The notes under the pieces were generated by a model. It saw only the letters and a list, made by a program, of their open reading frames with translations, searched no databases and was not told where the DNA came from. DNA of 64,000 nucleotides, taken from positions 248,001 to 312,000 of the forward strand of contig NZ_CP084090.1 of assembly GCF_020217425.1 (NCBI RefSeq), in the 5' to 3' direction. Shown here piece after piece: positions 8,282-17,216 of this stretch. Each line of letters begins with the position of its first letter. Positions within the stretch are counted from its first letter, which is position 1. Made by a program: the position numbers and the translations under genes. The stretch is from Halomicrobium urmianum (lineage in GTDB: Archaea > Halobacteriota > Halobacteria > Halobacteriales > Haloarculaceae).

Positions 8282-10065
8282 GCGAGTCCGGACAGGGCGG
8301 CGCCGGCCGCCGCGAGGTGGCCTACCGGCTGTTCGCCTCCGAGTTCGACGACGCCGACTTCTCCTACTCCGAGAGCGACGAGGAGCGGGCGCCTAACTAC
8401 GTGGTCGCGCCCACGGGTGCGCGCGTGAATCGACTCTTCCTCGTGGGCGTCCTGACCGAGGTCGAGACGGTCAGCGAGGACTACCTCCGCGCCCGCGTGG
8501 TCGACCCGACCGGCCCGTTCGTCGTCTACGCCGGTCAGTACCAGCCCGACGCACTGGCCTTCCTGGAGCGTGCCGAGCCGCCGCTGTTTGTCGCCGTGAC
8601 GGGCAAGGCCCGCACCTACCAGCCCGACGACGCGGACACGGTGTACACCTCCGTCCGGCCGGAGTCGATCAGCGAGGTCGACGCCGACACCCGTGACCGC
8701 TGGGTCGTGGGGACGGCCGAGCGGACGGTCGACCGCGTCGCCCGCGCCGCCGAAGCGAAGCTCTCGGACCTCGAGGGCGACGACCTCCGGGCCGCACTGG
8801 AGGAGACCGGCGTCGACGAGGGGCTGGCCGCCGGCCTCCCCATCGCGCTGGAGCACTACGGGACGACCGGCGACTACCTCGCGGCGATGCGCGACCTGGC
8901 GGTCGACGCCGCCCGCGTCGTCGCCGGCGAGCGCGACGAGGTCGAGCCGACGACATTCGCCCCCGACCAGGGCGGCGACGACCCGCTCTCGGACCTGGCC
9001 GAGCGGACCCTCGACACCAGCGTCGTCGCCGGCGACGAGGAGACGGAGGACGTCGAGACGGCCGTCGCCGAGGGCACGCCCGAGGCGGGCGTCGAGGTCG
9101 ACGAGCGGGCCGGCACGGCCGAGCCCCAGCGGACCGACGACCCCGACGGCCCCAGCATCAGTAGCGAGGGCGAGCGGAGCGAGTCCTCGGAGACGGCGAG
9201 CGGGAGTGAACGGAGTGAGCGACACGCGAGCGCGACGGACGCGGAGCCGGAAGCCGACGAGGAGTCGGCGGGCGACGATGAAGCCGACACGGAGAGCGGC
9301 GGCGCCCCGCCCGAGGAGACGGCCGCACCCGGCGGCGAGTCCGCGCCAGCGGAGACGGGCGCCATCGGGACCGACGACTCCGGCGAGGACGTCATCGCCG
9401 AGGCCGAGGAGCCGGCCGGCGAGATGCCGTCGACGGCCAGCGGTCCCGGGCCGACGACGGAGGACGCCTCCGCCGCCGAAGACGCGGGCGAGTCCGAGTT
9501 CGGCGAAGGCGACGACGCGTCCACGGACGACGACGGCGACATCGGCGACTTCGAGCCCGAGTTCGACCTCGACGAGGAGGAGCGCGAGGAACTGGAGTCG
9601 GAGTTCGGCACCGAGTTCCAGAGCGGCACCGAGGTCGAGGAACCCGGCGAGGCCGACATCGACGCGCCGGACCCGGAGGAACTCGACGAGGAGACCGGCG
9701 TGCCGGCGGCCGCCGGCGAGTCGGAGGCGGGCCACGAGGCCACGCCCGAGGCCGAGCCAGAGACCAGCGGCGCTGACGAGACCGCCGTCGAGGAGACGGC
9801 CGACGCGGCTGCCGATGAGTCGGACGCTGGCGAACCCGCTGAGACCGACTCCACCGAGCCCGACGAGGACGTCGACCTGGAGGACGCCGTCATGGGCGCG
9901 ATGGACGACCTCGACGAGGGGGACGGGGCCGACCGCGAGGAGGTCGTCGCCGCCGTCGTCGACCGGACCGGCGCGGACCCCGGCGAGGTCGAGGACGCCG
10001 TCCAGGACGCGCTGATGGGCGGGCGCTGCTACGAGCCCGAGGACGGGCTGCTGAAGCCCATCTGA
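8278..10065 (+). CDS. RPA-associated protein (COG3390 type) with long acidic linker
   Basis: 595 residues. Residues 1-220 form an OB-fold domain (VAYRLFASEF, VGVLTEVETV, RARVVDPTGPFVVYAGQYQP). Residues 530-595 form a small helical C-terminal domain (EDAVMGAMDDLDEGDGADREE, then EDAVQDALMGGRCYEPEDG). The roughly 300 residues between are low-complexity Asp/Glu/Ala/Ser. Nucleotides 9196-9231 in this linker are a copy of the intergenic repeat at 5426-5531, translated as a Ser/Glu/Arg-rich patch that is the only strongly basic spot in the linker. The gene overlaps RPA upstream and the phosphoesterase downstream (TGATG). It likely forms a complex with RPA. Confidence 0.9.
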   Translation: MSESGQGGAGRREVAYRLFASEFDDADFSYSESDEERAPNYVVAPTGARVNRLFLVGVLTEVETVSEDYLRARVVDPTGPFVVYAGQYQPDALAFLERAEPPLFVAVTGKARTYQPDDADTVYTSVRPESISEVDADTRDRWVVGTAERTVDRVARAAEAKLSDLEGDDLRAALEETGVDEGLAAGLPIALEHYGTTGDYLAAMRDLAVDAARVVAGERDEVEPTTFAPDQGGDDPLSDLAERTLDTSVVAGDEETEDVETAVAEGTPEAGVEVDERAGTAEPQRTDDPDGPSISSEGERSESSETASGSERSERHASATDAEPEADEESAGDDEADTESGGAPPEETAAPGGESAPAETGAIGTDDSGEDVIAEAEEPAGEMPSTASGPGPTTEDASAAEDAGESEFGEGDDASTDDDGDIGDFEPEFDLDEEEREELESEFGTEFQSGTEVEEPGEADIDAPDPEELDEETGVPAAAGESEAGHEATPEAEPETSGADETAVEETADAAADESDAGEPAETDSTEPDEDVDLEDAVMGAMDDLDEGDGADREEVVAAVVDRTGADPGEVEDAVQDALMGGRCYEPEDGLLKPI

Positions 10066-10811
10066 TGGGCGTCGAACCGGTCCCGGACGAACCGGCCGCC
10101 GTCGCCGACTGCGACGGCGAGCGAGCGCTGGTGGTCGCTGACTACCACGCCGGCATCGAGCGGGGCCTGCGCCGGCAGGGCGTCGAGCTGGAAAGCGACG
10201 CCGACGCCCGCCGCGAGCGCCTGCTGGCCCTGCTGGACCGGACCGAACCGGACCGGCTGGTCGTCCTCGGCGACCTCGCCCACGCCATCGGCGACCCGGA
10301 GGGCGCCGAGCACGAGGAGTTGACGACCCTGCTCGACGCCGTCTCGGTCCCGGTAACGCTCGTGAAGGGCAACCACGACGGCGACCTGGAGCCGTTCCTG
10401 GGAGAGTTCGAGGACGTGACCGTGACGCCGAGCCACGGGACCCGGATCGGCCCCGTCGGGTTCGTCCACGGCCACACGTGGCCGAGCCCGGACGTCCTCC
10501 GAGCGGACGTGCTCTGCGTCGGCCACGAGCACCCCGTGGTCCGCCTGGAGGACGAGGTGGGCGGGACCCGCGTCGAGCGCGCGTGGCTGCGGGGCGGCCT
10601 CGACCCCGACCCCTTCGAGGCGTTCCACGACCTCGAGCTGGACGTCCGCGGCGACCTCGTGGTCTTCCCGGCGTTCAACGACCGCTCGGGCGGGACGTGG
10701 GTCAACGTCGAGGGCCAGGAGTTCCTCTCGCCGTTCCTCCCCGCCGGGCTCGCCGGCGGCGAGGCGTACCTGCTGGACGGGACGCGGCTGGGCGACTACA
10801 GACGGGTGTGA
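10065..10811 (+). CDS. calcineurin-like phosphoesterase of the RPA operon
   Basis: 248 residues with all metallophosphatase motifs in order: DYHAG (about 26-30), GDLAH (about 66-70), GNHDG (about 102-106), GHTW (about 137) and GHEHP (about 154-158). These residues hold the two catalytic metals. It belongs to the family found third in the haloarchaeal rpa1 operon, and the TGATG overlap with the previous gene shows translational coupling. A DNA-repair nuclease/phosphoesterase role acting with RPA is inferred from context; the substrate is unknown. Confidence 0.92.
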   Translation: MGVEPVPDEPAAVADCDGERALVVADYHAGIERGLRRQGVELESDADARRERLLALLDRTEPDRLVVLGDLAHAIGDPEGAEHEELTTLLDAVSVPVTLVKGNHDGDLEPFLGEFEDVTVTPSHGTRIGPVGFVHGHTWPSPDVLRADVLCVGHEHPVVRLEDEVGGTRVERAWLRGGLDPDPFEAFHDLELDVRGDLVVFPAFNDRSGGTWVNVEGQEFLSPFLPAGLAGGEAYLLDGTRLGDYRRV

Positions 10812-10855
10812 GCGGGTCTGGCGGGCGGCCGGCATCGCGACCGCCCGTCGGCGTC

Positions 10856-11119
10856 TCAGAACCAGCCCGGAACGGTGGAGGCGACGTACAGCGCCGCGGC
10901 GGCGACGACCACGTACACCATCCGGTCCCCCACGGCGGGCTCGGCCGGGCCGTCGTCGCCCCCGAGTTGCTGGTTCGCGATGAAGAGCACGATCAGGCCG
11001 GCCGCGCCGGTCAGCCAGTCGAGGACGGACGCGCCGCCCGGAATCGCCACCAGCGTGTCCGCGACGGAGACGATTCCGAAGACCACCAGCGCGCCCCAGT
11101 AGAGGCGTCTCTCGTCCAT
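10856..11119 (-). CDS. small membrane protein, unknown function
   Basis: About 87 residues with three hydrophobic segments (WGALVVFGIVSVADTLVAI, LTGAAGLIVLFIA, MVYVVVAAAALYVASTV) and an acidic loop before the third. It is probably a three-helix inner-membrane protein. Three starts are possible (11143 GTG, 11128 ATG, 11119 ATG). 11119 is chosen because a GTTTAG box centred near 11147 sits about 27 nt upstream. It is divergent from the helicase, with a strong inverted repeat between the promoters. Confidence 0.65.
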   Translation of the reverse strand: MDERRLYWGALVVFGIVSVADTLVAIPGGASVLDWLTGAAGLIVLFIANQQLGGDDGPAEPAVGDRMVYVVVAAAALYVASTVPGWF

Positions 11120-11176
11120 GACCGTCATGGGCCGAGCGGCCACTAAACGCTGGCGTCACCGAGCGACGCGCTTACG

Positions 11177-11251
11177 CTGCCGACTGTAAGTCCGTGGAAG
11201 ACTTCGCCGCCCCTGGAGTGGCGAATATCTCCATCCAGTTACAGTCGGCAG
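11177..11251. repeat. 75-nt three-stem inverted repeat between divergent promoters
   Basis: The outer arms CTGCCGACTGTAA (11177-11189) and TTACAGTCGGCAG (11239-11251) are perfect 13-bp inverted repeats. Inside them are a TGGA/TCCA pair and a TTCGCC/GGCGAA pair, so the whole piece can fold into one long hairpin. It ends 3 nt before the TTAATC box (11254-11259) that serves the helicase at 11283, and lies outside the box of the membrane protein on the other side. Confidence 0.75.
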
Positions 11252-11282
11252 TGTTAATCGGGTTCGGCCGCTAACCCCTTCG

Positions 11283-14126
11283 ATGACTGACGCCGCGACC
11301 GGCGACGCCGCCTTCACCGCGCTGGGCGAGCAGGTCCGGGGGGCTCTCTCCGAGCGCGGCTTCACCACCCCCACGGAGCCCCAGCGCCGGGCCATCCCGC
11401 CGCTGGCACGGGGGGAGGACGCCCTCGTCGTCGCGCCGACGGGCACCGGTAAGACCGAGACGGCGATGCTGCCGGTGTTCGACGCGCTCGCGGGGGGCGA
11501 GAGCGAAAACGCGGAGCGCTTCGGCATCGGTGCCCTCTACGTGACGCCGCTGCGGGCGCTCAACCGCGACATGCGCGAGCGCCTGGAGTGGTGGGGCCAG
11601 ACGCTCGATCTGGAGGTCGACGTCCGCCACGGCGACACCACGGACTACCAGCGCCAGAAGCAGGCCAACGACCCGCCGGACGTCCTCGTCACCACGCCGG
11701 AGACGGTCCAGGCGATGCTGACGGGATCGAAGCTCCGGACGGCCCTGGAGGACCTCGAACACGTCGTGATCGACGAGGTCCACGAACTGGCCGCCTCCAA
11801 GCGCGGGGCCCAGCTGACCATCGCGATGGAGCGGCTGCGCGAGATCTCCGGCCCCTTCCAGCGGATCGGGCTCTCCGCGACGGTCGGGGACCCCGAGGAA
11901 GTGGGACGTTTCCTCACCGGCGGCCGGGGCTGCGAAATCGTCGAGGTCGACGTGGGCAGCCGGCTCGAGGTGAACGTGACCCGCCCGCAGGTGACCGACC
12001 GCGACGAGTCGCTGGCGGGGAAGCTCGCGACCGACCCCGAAGTGGCCAGCCACGTCCGGGCCATCGACGAACTGATCGGCGAGCACGAGTCGGTCCTGCT
12101 GTTCGTCAACACGCGACAGACGGCGGAGGCGCTGGGCTCGCGGTTCAAGGAACTGGGCACGAACATCGACGTCCACCACGGCTCGCTGTCGAAGGAGGCC
12201 CGCATCCGCGTCGAGGACGAGTTCAAGGCGGGCGAACTGGACGCCCTCCTCTGTACGTCCTCGATGGAGCTGGGCATCGACGTGGGCCACGTCGATCACG
12301 TGATCCAGTACGGGAGCCCCCGGCAGGTCTCGCGCCTCCTCCAGCGCGTGGGGCGCGCGGGCCACCGGCGCGATCTCGTGTCGTCGGGCACCATCGTCAC
12401 GACCCACCCCGACGACACGTTCGAGGCGCTGGCCATCGCCCGCCAGGCCCAGGCCGGCGAGGTCGAACCGGCGGGCATCCACGACGGCAGCCTCGACGTC
12501 GTCGCCAACCAGGTCGCCGGCGTCGTGATGGACTTCGGCGACGTCCGCGCGATGGAAGCCTACGAGATAATCACGCGGGCCTACCCGTTCCGCGACCTCA
12601 CCGTCGACCAGTTCCGCGACGTGGTCCGCGAACTCGGCGAGAACAGGGTGATCTGGATCGACGAGGCGGCCGACACCCTGGAGAAGCGCCGCGGCACCTG
12701 GCAGTACTTCTACCAGAACCTCTCGATGATCCCCGACGAGGCAACCTACGACGTGGAGGACGTGGCCTCCGGCGACCAGGTCGGGACGCTGGACGAGCAG
12801 TTCGTCGTCAACTTCGCCCAGCCCGGCGAGGTGTTCATCCAGCGCGGCGAGATGTGGCGGATCACCGACGTCGACGAGGACGAGGAGGTCGTCACCGTCT
12901 CGCCCATCGAGGACCCCGCCGGTGAGGTGCCCTCGTGGGTCGGTCAGGAGATCCCCGTCCCCCGCGCGGTCGCCGAGGAGGTCGGCGAGATCCGCCGCGT
13001 CGCGGGCCAGCAACTACAGGGCGGCGCACCCGCCGAGTCCGTCGCCCGCGACCTCGCGCGGCGCTACGACGCCGACGCCGCGACCATCGAGAGCGCCATC
13101 GAGCAGCTGGCGGGCCACGACGCGCCCTTCCCCGACGCCGACACGGTTCTCGTCGAGTACTACGGCCACGAGGTGGTCGTCAACGCCACCTTCGGCCACA
13201 AGGTCAACGAGACGCTCGGGCGGATCCTCTCGGCCATGCTCGGCCAGCGCGCCGGGTCAACGGTCGCGATGGAGGTCGACCCCTACCGGATCGAGCTCGA
13301 ACTGCCAAGCGGGATCAGCGGCGCCGACGCCGTCGACGTGCTGGAGTCGACCGACCCCGACCACGTCGAGGCGATCATCGAACTCAGCCTGAAGAACGCC
13401 GACGCGCTGAAGTTCAAGCTCGCCCAGGTGGCCACGAAGTTCGGCACGCTCAAGCGCTGGCGCGGCCGCGGCTCGACGGACTTCGGCCGCGACCGCCTGC
13501 TGGCCGCGCTGGAGGGGACGCCCATCTACGACGAGGCCGTCCGCGAGGTGTTCCACGAGGACCTCGCCATCGACGAGACGCGGCAGGTGCTCGCGGCGAT
13601 TTCGGAGGGCGGCATCGAGGTGGAAACCACGGGCGAGCGGACGCCGATCGGTAATGGGGGACGTTCGTCAGGGCGCGAACTGCTCTCGCCGGAGCACGCC
13701 GACGCCAGCGTCATCGAGACCGTCAAGGAGCGCATCCAGAACGACCGGATCCTCCTGTTCTGTTTACACTGTCAGGAGTGGCAAACACGGCGGAAGGTCT
13801 CCCGCGTCCGCGACCAGCCGGAGTGTCCCGAGTGCGGGTCGACCCGCATCGCCGCGCTGAACCCCTGGGCCGACGAGGTGATCGCGGCGATCAAGTCGGG
13901 GGACAAGGACGACGAGCAGGAGAAGATGACCGAGCGGGCCTACCGCTCGGCGTCGCTGGTTCAGAGCCACGGCCGGCGGGCCGTCATCGCGCTCGCAGCG
14001 AGGGGCGTCGGCCCCCACAACGCCGCCCGGATCATCAACCGCCTCCGCGAGGACGAGGACGAGTTCTACCGCGACATCCTCAGCCAGGAGCGGGAGTACG
14101 CCCGCACGCAGTCGTTCTGGGGCTAG
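11283..14126 (+). CDS. Lhr-type superfamily 2 helicase
   Basis: 947 residues. Helicase motifs: Walker A APTGTGKTE (about 52-60), TPLRALNRD (motif Ia), DEVHEL (Walker B, about 161), SATVGD (motif III), then the second RecA domain with LFVNTRQTAE, STSSMELGIDVG-like CTSSMELGID and QRVGRAGHRR. A winged-helix/Lhr-specific region follows. The C-terminus has a CLHC and CPEC zinc knuckle (about residues 825-860). This is the aLhr2/ASH-Ski2-like layout of archaeal 3'-5' helicases in DNA or RNA processing. TTAATC 27 nt upstream of ATG 11283 supports a leaderless start. Confidence 0.92.
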   Translation: MTDAATGDAAFTALGEQVRGALSERGFTTPTEPQRRAIPPLARGEDALVVAPTGTGKTETAMLPVFDALAGGESENAERFGIGALYVTPLRALNRDMRERLEWWGQTLDLEVDVRHGDTTDYQRQKQANDPPDVLVTTPETVQAMLTGSKLRTALEDLEHVVIDEVHELAASKRGAQLTIAMERLREISGPFQRIGLSATVGDPEEVGRFLTGGRGCEIVEVDVGSRLEVNVTRPQVTDRDESLAGKLATDPEVASHVRAIDELIGEHESVLLFVNTRQTAEALGSRFKELGTNIDVHHGSLSKEARIRVEDEFKAGELDALLCTSSMELGIDVGHVDHVIQYGSPRQVSRLLQRVGRAGHRRDLVSSGTIVTTHPDDTFEALAIARQAQAGEVEPAGIHDGSLDVVANQVAGVVMDFGDVRAMEAYEIITRAYPFRDLTVDQFRDVVRELGENRVIWIDEAADTLEKRRGTWQYFYQNLSMIPDEATYDVEDVASGDQVGTLDEQFVVNFAQPGEVFIQRGEMWRITDVDEDEEVVTVSPIEDPAGEVPSWVGQEIPVPRAVAEEVGEIRRVAGQQLQGGAPAESVARDLARRYDADAATIESAIEQLAGHDAPFPDADTVLVEYYGHEVVVNATFGHKVNETLGRILSAMLGQRAGSTVAMEVDPYRIELELPSGISGADAVDVLESTDPDHVEAIIELSLKNADALKFKLAQVATKFGTLKRWRGRGSTDFGRDRLLAALEGTPIYDEAVREVFHEDLAIDETRQVLAAISEGGIEVETTGERTPIGNGGRSSGRELLSPEHADASVIETVKERIQNDRILLFCLHCQEWQTRRKVSRVRDQPECPECGSTRIAALNPWADEVIAAIKSGDKDDEQEKMTERAYRSASLVQSHGRRAVIALAARGVGPHNAARIINRLREDEDEFYRDILSQEREYARTQSFWG

Positions 14127-14170
14127 GAAACCACCGACCGACCGAGTTAACTGACGGGACCGCTGCCGTG

Positions 14171-14494
14171 AACGGCCAGAAAGCCCCGGTGAGCTACGCT
14201 CCCGCGGCTCGCTGCGGTCCTCACTCCGTTGCGGTCCTTGCTTCGCCGGGGTTCGCGTAGCTCGCCGCCCCTTTCAGTCCCACCCAGCGTTAGTTGGCCA
14301 ACCGACATCGGGAGGGACTGAAAGGGGCGGCCCGTTCGACGACGGCGGACGACGTCGCCCGAAAGAGCGTAGCTCTTTCGGGATGATGAAAATCGCCGGA
14401 GGCGATTTTCAGATCACAAGCACTGGAACGACCGAAGGGAGTGAAGGGCGCAGCGAGTCCCCCGAGTCGAACGGGCCGGGGCTTTCTAGCCGTC
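14171..14494. repeat. 324-bp palindrome-rich element with imperfect terminal inverted repeats
   Basis: The ends AACGGCCAGAAAGCCCCGG (14171-14189) and CCGGGGCTTTCTAGCCGTC (14476-14494) are inverted repeats matching 17 of 19. Inside lie four perfect palindromes: GAGCTACGC/GCGTAGCTC (14191-14199, 14255-14263); an 18-bp arm GCCGCCCCTTTCAGTCCC (14264-14281) with its complement at 14314-14331; CCCGAAAGAGC (14358-14368) with its complement after a GTA loop (14372-14382); and TGAAAATCGCC (14387-14397) with its complement after GGA (14401-14411). There is no coding frame. It could be a miniature inverted-repeat element or a structured RNA. Confidence 0.75.
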
Positions 14495-14578
14495 AACACT
14501 CTTCTTTCGTCGAATTCAAACTACTGTCCCTCGCCGTCTGGAGAAACGCCTATACCCGGGCCGACGCTGGCCCACCAC

Positions 14579-16333
14579 ATGCGACTGGAGGAGTACTGGG
14601 GCATCGGCCCGAAGACGAGCGAGTTGCTGGCGGAGGAACTGGGCGTCGAGCGGGCCGTCGAGGCGATCGAGTCCGCAGACACGCGGGCGCTGACCGCGGC
14701 GGGGCTCTCCCGCGGGCGGGCGACGCGGATCCTCCGGCGGGCCACCGGGGCAGAGGCGATGGACCTCCTTGCCACGCGGGACGCCCGCGACGTGTACAAG
14801 GAGCTGCTGGACCTGGCGGAGGAACACGCCGTCACCGACGCGGCGGCCGACCGGGTCCGGGTCCTGACGCCGCTGCCGTCCCGCGAGGCGATGGAGGAGC
14901 GCCTGGACGAGGTGCTGGCGGCGCGGGACGCCTGGGCGTCGCTGGACGAGCCGACGCGCGCGGACGCGCTGTCGGCGTTCGAGCGGCGGACGAACCCCGA
15001 GGACGACGAGCTCGGGGCGGTCCGGGCCGCGCTGGCGCTGCAGGAGGCGGGCGTCGACGCGGGCGTCTTCGCGCCCGTGGCCGACCTCGACGGGGCGGCG
15101 CTGGGGGACGCCGAGCGGGCGCTGGCGGGCCTGCAGGGCGGCGACCGCGTCGGCGGGGGCGCCGACGAGGAGCTCGACCGCCTGCGCGAGAGGCTTGGGC
15201 AGGTTGAGGACCTAGCCGCCGCGCCGGCTGACGTCGTCGAGGAACTGGAGTCCGCCGCGCGGCGACCGTCGGAGTTCCAGGACGCCCTCTCGCGGCACCT
15301 GGTCGACGAAGCCAGCGTCGACGCGGCCCGGGTCCGCGACGCGATGCCGGGCGAGGCCGCCGACGCCCACGAGTTCGTCGACGCGAGCCTGCGGGCGCTG
15401 TCCGGCGACCTCCGCGAGGCCGTCGACGAGCGCGGGCGCGAGGTGGCGGCGACGCTGGAGGCGGACCTCGACGCGGCGCGGGAGACGGTCGATCGGGCCG
15501 TCGAGGCGGTCGACGACGCGGCGCTGTACGTCTCGCTGGCCCGGTTCGCCATGGCCTACGACCTCACTCGTCCGGTGCTGGTCGAGGACCGGGAGACGGT
15601 CGCGGTGCGGGGGGCGCGCAACCTCTCGCTCGCGGCGGCCGGCGTGGACGTCCAGGCGGTCACCTACGCTGTCGGGGACCACGACATGGACGGAGGCCGC
15701 GAGCCGCCACGGGGCGACCGCGTGGCCGTCCTGACCGGGGCCAACTCCGGCGGGAAGACGACGCTGCTGGAGACGCTGTGCCAGGTCCAGCTACTGGCCC
15801 AGATGGGCCTGCCCGTCCCGGCCCACGAGGCGGAGGTGGGCCTGGTCGACGCCGTCGTGTTCCACCGCCGGCACGCCTCGTTCAACGCCGGGGTGCTGGA
15901 GTCCACGCTGCGGTCGGTCGTTCCGCCGCTGACCGACGCCGGCCGGACGCTGATGCTGGTCGACGAGTTCGAGGCCATCACGGAGCCGGGCAGCGCCGCG
16001 GAGCTGCTGCACGGGCTGGTGACGCTGACTGTCGACCGGGCGGCGCTGGGCGTGTTCGTCACCCACCTGGCCGACGACCTGGAGCCGCTGCCCGACGCGG
16101 CGCGCACCGACGGCATCTTCGCCGAGGGGCTGACTCCGGACCTGGAACTGTCCGTGGACTACCAGCCACGCTTCGGCACCGTCGGGAAGTCCACGCCTGA
16201 GTTCATCGTCTCGCGGCTGGTGGCGAACGCCGACGACCCCGTCGAGCGGTCGGGCTTCGAGACGCTCGCAGAGGCCGTCGGGGAGGAGGCCGTCCAGCGG
16301 ACGCTCTCCGACGCGCGCTGGTCGGCGAACTGA
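14579..16333 (+). CDS. MutS-family ATPase with N-terminal HhH (haloarchaeal MutS-like)
   Basis: 584 residues. An N-terminal helix-hairpin-helix-like region (YWGIGPKTSELLAEELG, about 6-22) precedes a coiled/helical lever region and the MutS ATPase: GANSGGKTT Walker A (about 393-401), LMLVDEFEAITEPGSAA Walker B/signature (about 459-475) and FVTHLADDLE (H-loop). There is no mismatch-recognition domain I, so it is not a classical MutS1; it resembles the MutS2/MutS5-like haloarchaeal family. TATACCC about 28 nt upstream supports ATG 14579. The role in DNA repair or recombination is inferred. Confidence 0.88.
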   Translation: MRLEEYWGIGPKTSELLAEELGVERAVEAIESADTRALTAAGLSRGRATRILRRATGAEAMDLLATRDARDVYKELLDLAEEHAVTDAAADRVRVLTPLPSREAMEERLDEVLAARDAWASLDEPTRADALSAFERRTNPEDDELGAVRAALALQEAGVDAGVFAPVADLDGAALGDAERALAGLQGGDRVGGGADEELDRLRERLGQVEDLAAAPADVVEELESAARRPSEFQDALSRHLVDEASVDAARVRDAMPGEAADAHEFVDASLRALSGDLREAVDERGREVAATLEADLDAARETVDRAVEAVDDAALYVSLARFAMAYDLTRPVLVEDRETVAVRGARNLSLAAAGVDVQAVTYAVGDHDMDGGREPPRGDRVAVLTGANSGGKTTLLETLCQVQLLAQMGLPVPAHEAEVGLVDAVVFHRRHASFNAGVLESTLRSVVPPLTDAGRTLMLVDEFEAITEPGSAAELLHGLVTLTVDRAALGVFVTHLADDLEPLPDAARTDGIFAEGLTPDLELSVDYQPRFGTVGKSTPEFIVSRLVANADDPVERSGFETLAEAVGEEAVQRTLSDARWSAN

Positions 16334-16374
16334 CGAGCAGAGCGGCGGCTGTTCGAGGGTGAACGTCGAAAAAA

Positions 16375-16458
16375 CGCCGGGAGGACGATTCGAACGTCCG
16401 TGGCACGAGGCCACCGCCACGAAGGGCGGTCCCTTAACCAGGCTGGGGTCATCCCGGC
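16375..16458 (-). tRNA. class II tRNA-like gene, probably tRNA-Ser, with irregular anticodon arm
   Basis: Read on the minus strand, the 84-nt segment has a perfect 7-bp acceptor stem (GCCGGGA/TCCCGGC), discriminator G, a T arm GGACG-loop-CGTCC with TTCGAAT, and a long variable arm (GTGGC/GCCAC). The variable arm and G73 point to serine. The anticodon arm is a 6-bp stem ACCGCC/GGCGGT closing only a 6-nt loop CTTCGT instead of the normal 5+7, and the D arm also has an offset base, so no anticodon can be read with confidence. Six T residues follow the 3' end as a terminator. It may be a functional variant, a pseudogene, or carry a sequencing indel. Confidence 0.6.
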
Positions 16459-16905
16459 ACTGATACCGCGTAAGCGAGGGTGGGATCGGGCACCCCCGCG
16501 GGTGGGCTCTGGGTGAGAGACTGGCGGACGGAGTGTGTCGTCCGTCAGTGGGTGCGCCGGCGGGGTTCGGCCGCCGCGGGCACGCGACTGCGACGGCGGC
16601 TCGCGGGCGCCCCGCCGGCGCGGCGGGCTGGCGTCCCGCGCTGGCGCGCGGGCAGTCGGATCGGAGCGGTTCGGGGCACGGTCCGATCGCGTCGAACGGC
16701 CGGTGTCCAGCCGAGCGCAGCGAAGCTCCCGGCGGCGACCAGCCGAAGAGCGGGACGGGGCGGCGCGTCGGTACGGCGTCGCGCCGGCACGTCGCCGCTC
16801 ACTTCAGTCGAGGGGCGGATGGTGGTTTGTTATTCACCGTTTACGGGCGGAGTAGGCGGCGTTGAACCGCGTTCTCGCTACCGAAAACGGCGTTCGATTC
16901 CGCGA
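16459..16905. other. intergenic stretch, no gene recognised
   Basis: About 450 bp, very GC-rich at first and then with an AT-rich patch (GGTTTGTTATTCACCGTTTA, 16823-16842). Open frames here lack haloarchaeal acidic composition (they read as Arg/Ala/Gly-rich). I looked for SRP 7S RNA and RNase P RNA core motifs on both strands and did not see them. Contents unknown. Confidence 0.45.
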
Positions 16906-17214
16906 TCAGTCGTCGACGTCGACGGCGGCTACCTCGGTGACGCCGAAGCCGTCCGCGAGGCGGTCGGCGACGGCGTCGCCGCGATCCTCGGCGTCGGCGG
17001 GGACCGCAGCGGTCACGCTGACGTCGGCGTCGACGCGGATGTCCGTCCACGTCGGTGTGACGCCGGTGACGCGTTCGACGGTCGCTGCCTCGACGGCGTC
17101 GACGCTCGCCAGCACGTCGGCGACGCCGGCTTCGAGGTCGCCGGCCTCGCCGCGCGGGACGCGCAGCGAGACGTCGGCCGTCACGTCGACCGGGACGGTC
17201 GCATGGAGCGACAT
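16906..17214 (-). CDS. small acidic protein, unknown function
   Basis: 102 residues, strongly Asp/Val/Ala-rich with alternating beta-type segments (VPVDVTADVSLRVP, TWTDIRVDADVSVTAAVPAD) and one helix (LEAGVADVLASVDAVEAATV). No cysteine, signal peptide or membrane segment. Codon use and acidity look genuine. The ATG (17214) is 2 nt from a GC-rich tRNA-minihelix-like hairpin (17217-17265). I do not recognise the family. Confidence 0.65.
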   Translation of the reverse strand: MSLHATVPVDVTADVSLRVPRGEAGDLEAGVADVLASVDAVEAATVERVTGVTPTWTDIRVDADVSVTAAVPADAEDRGDAVADRLADGFGVTEVAAVDVDD

Positions 17215-17216
17215 AG

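Noticed and set aside
16480-16905. Possible SRP 7S or RNase P RNA in the GC-rich gap after the tRNA-like gene
   Set aside because: The conserved core motifs of both RNAs were not found on either strand.
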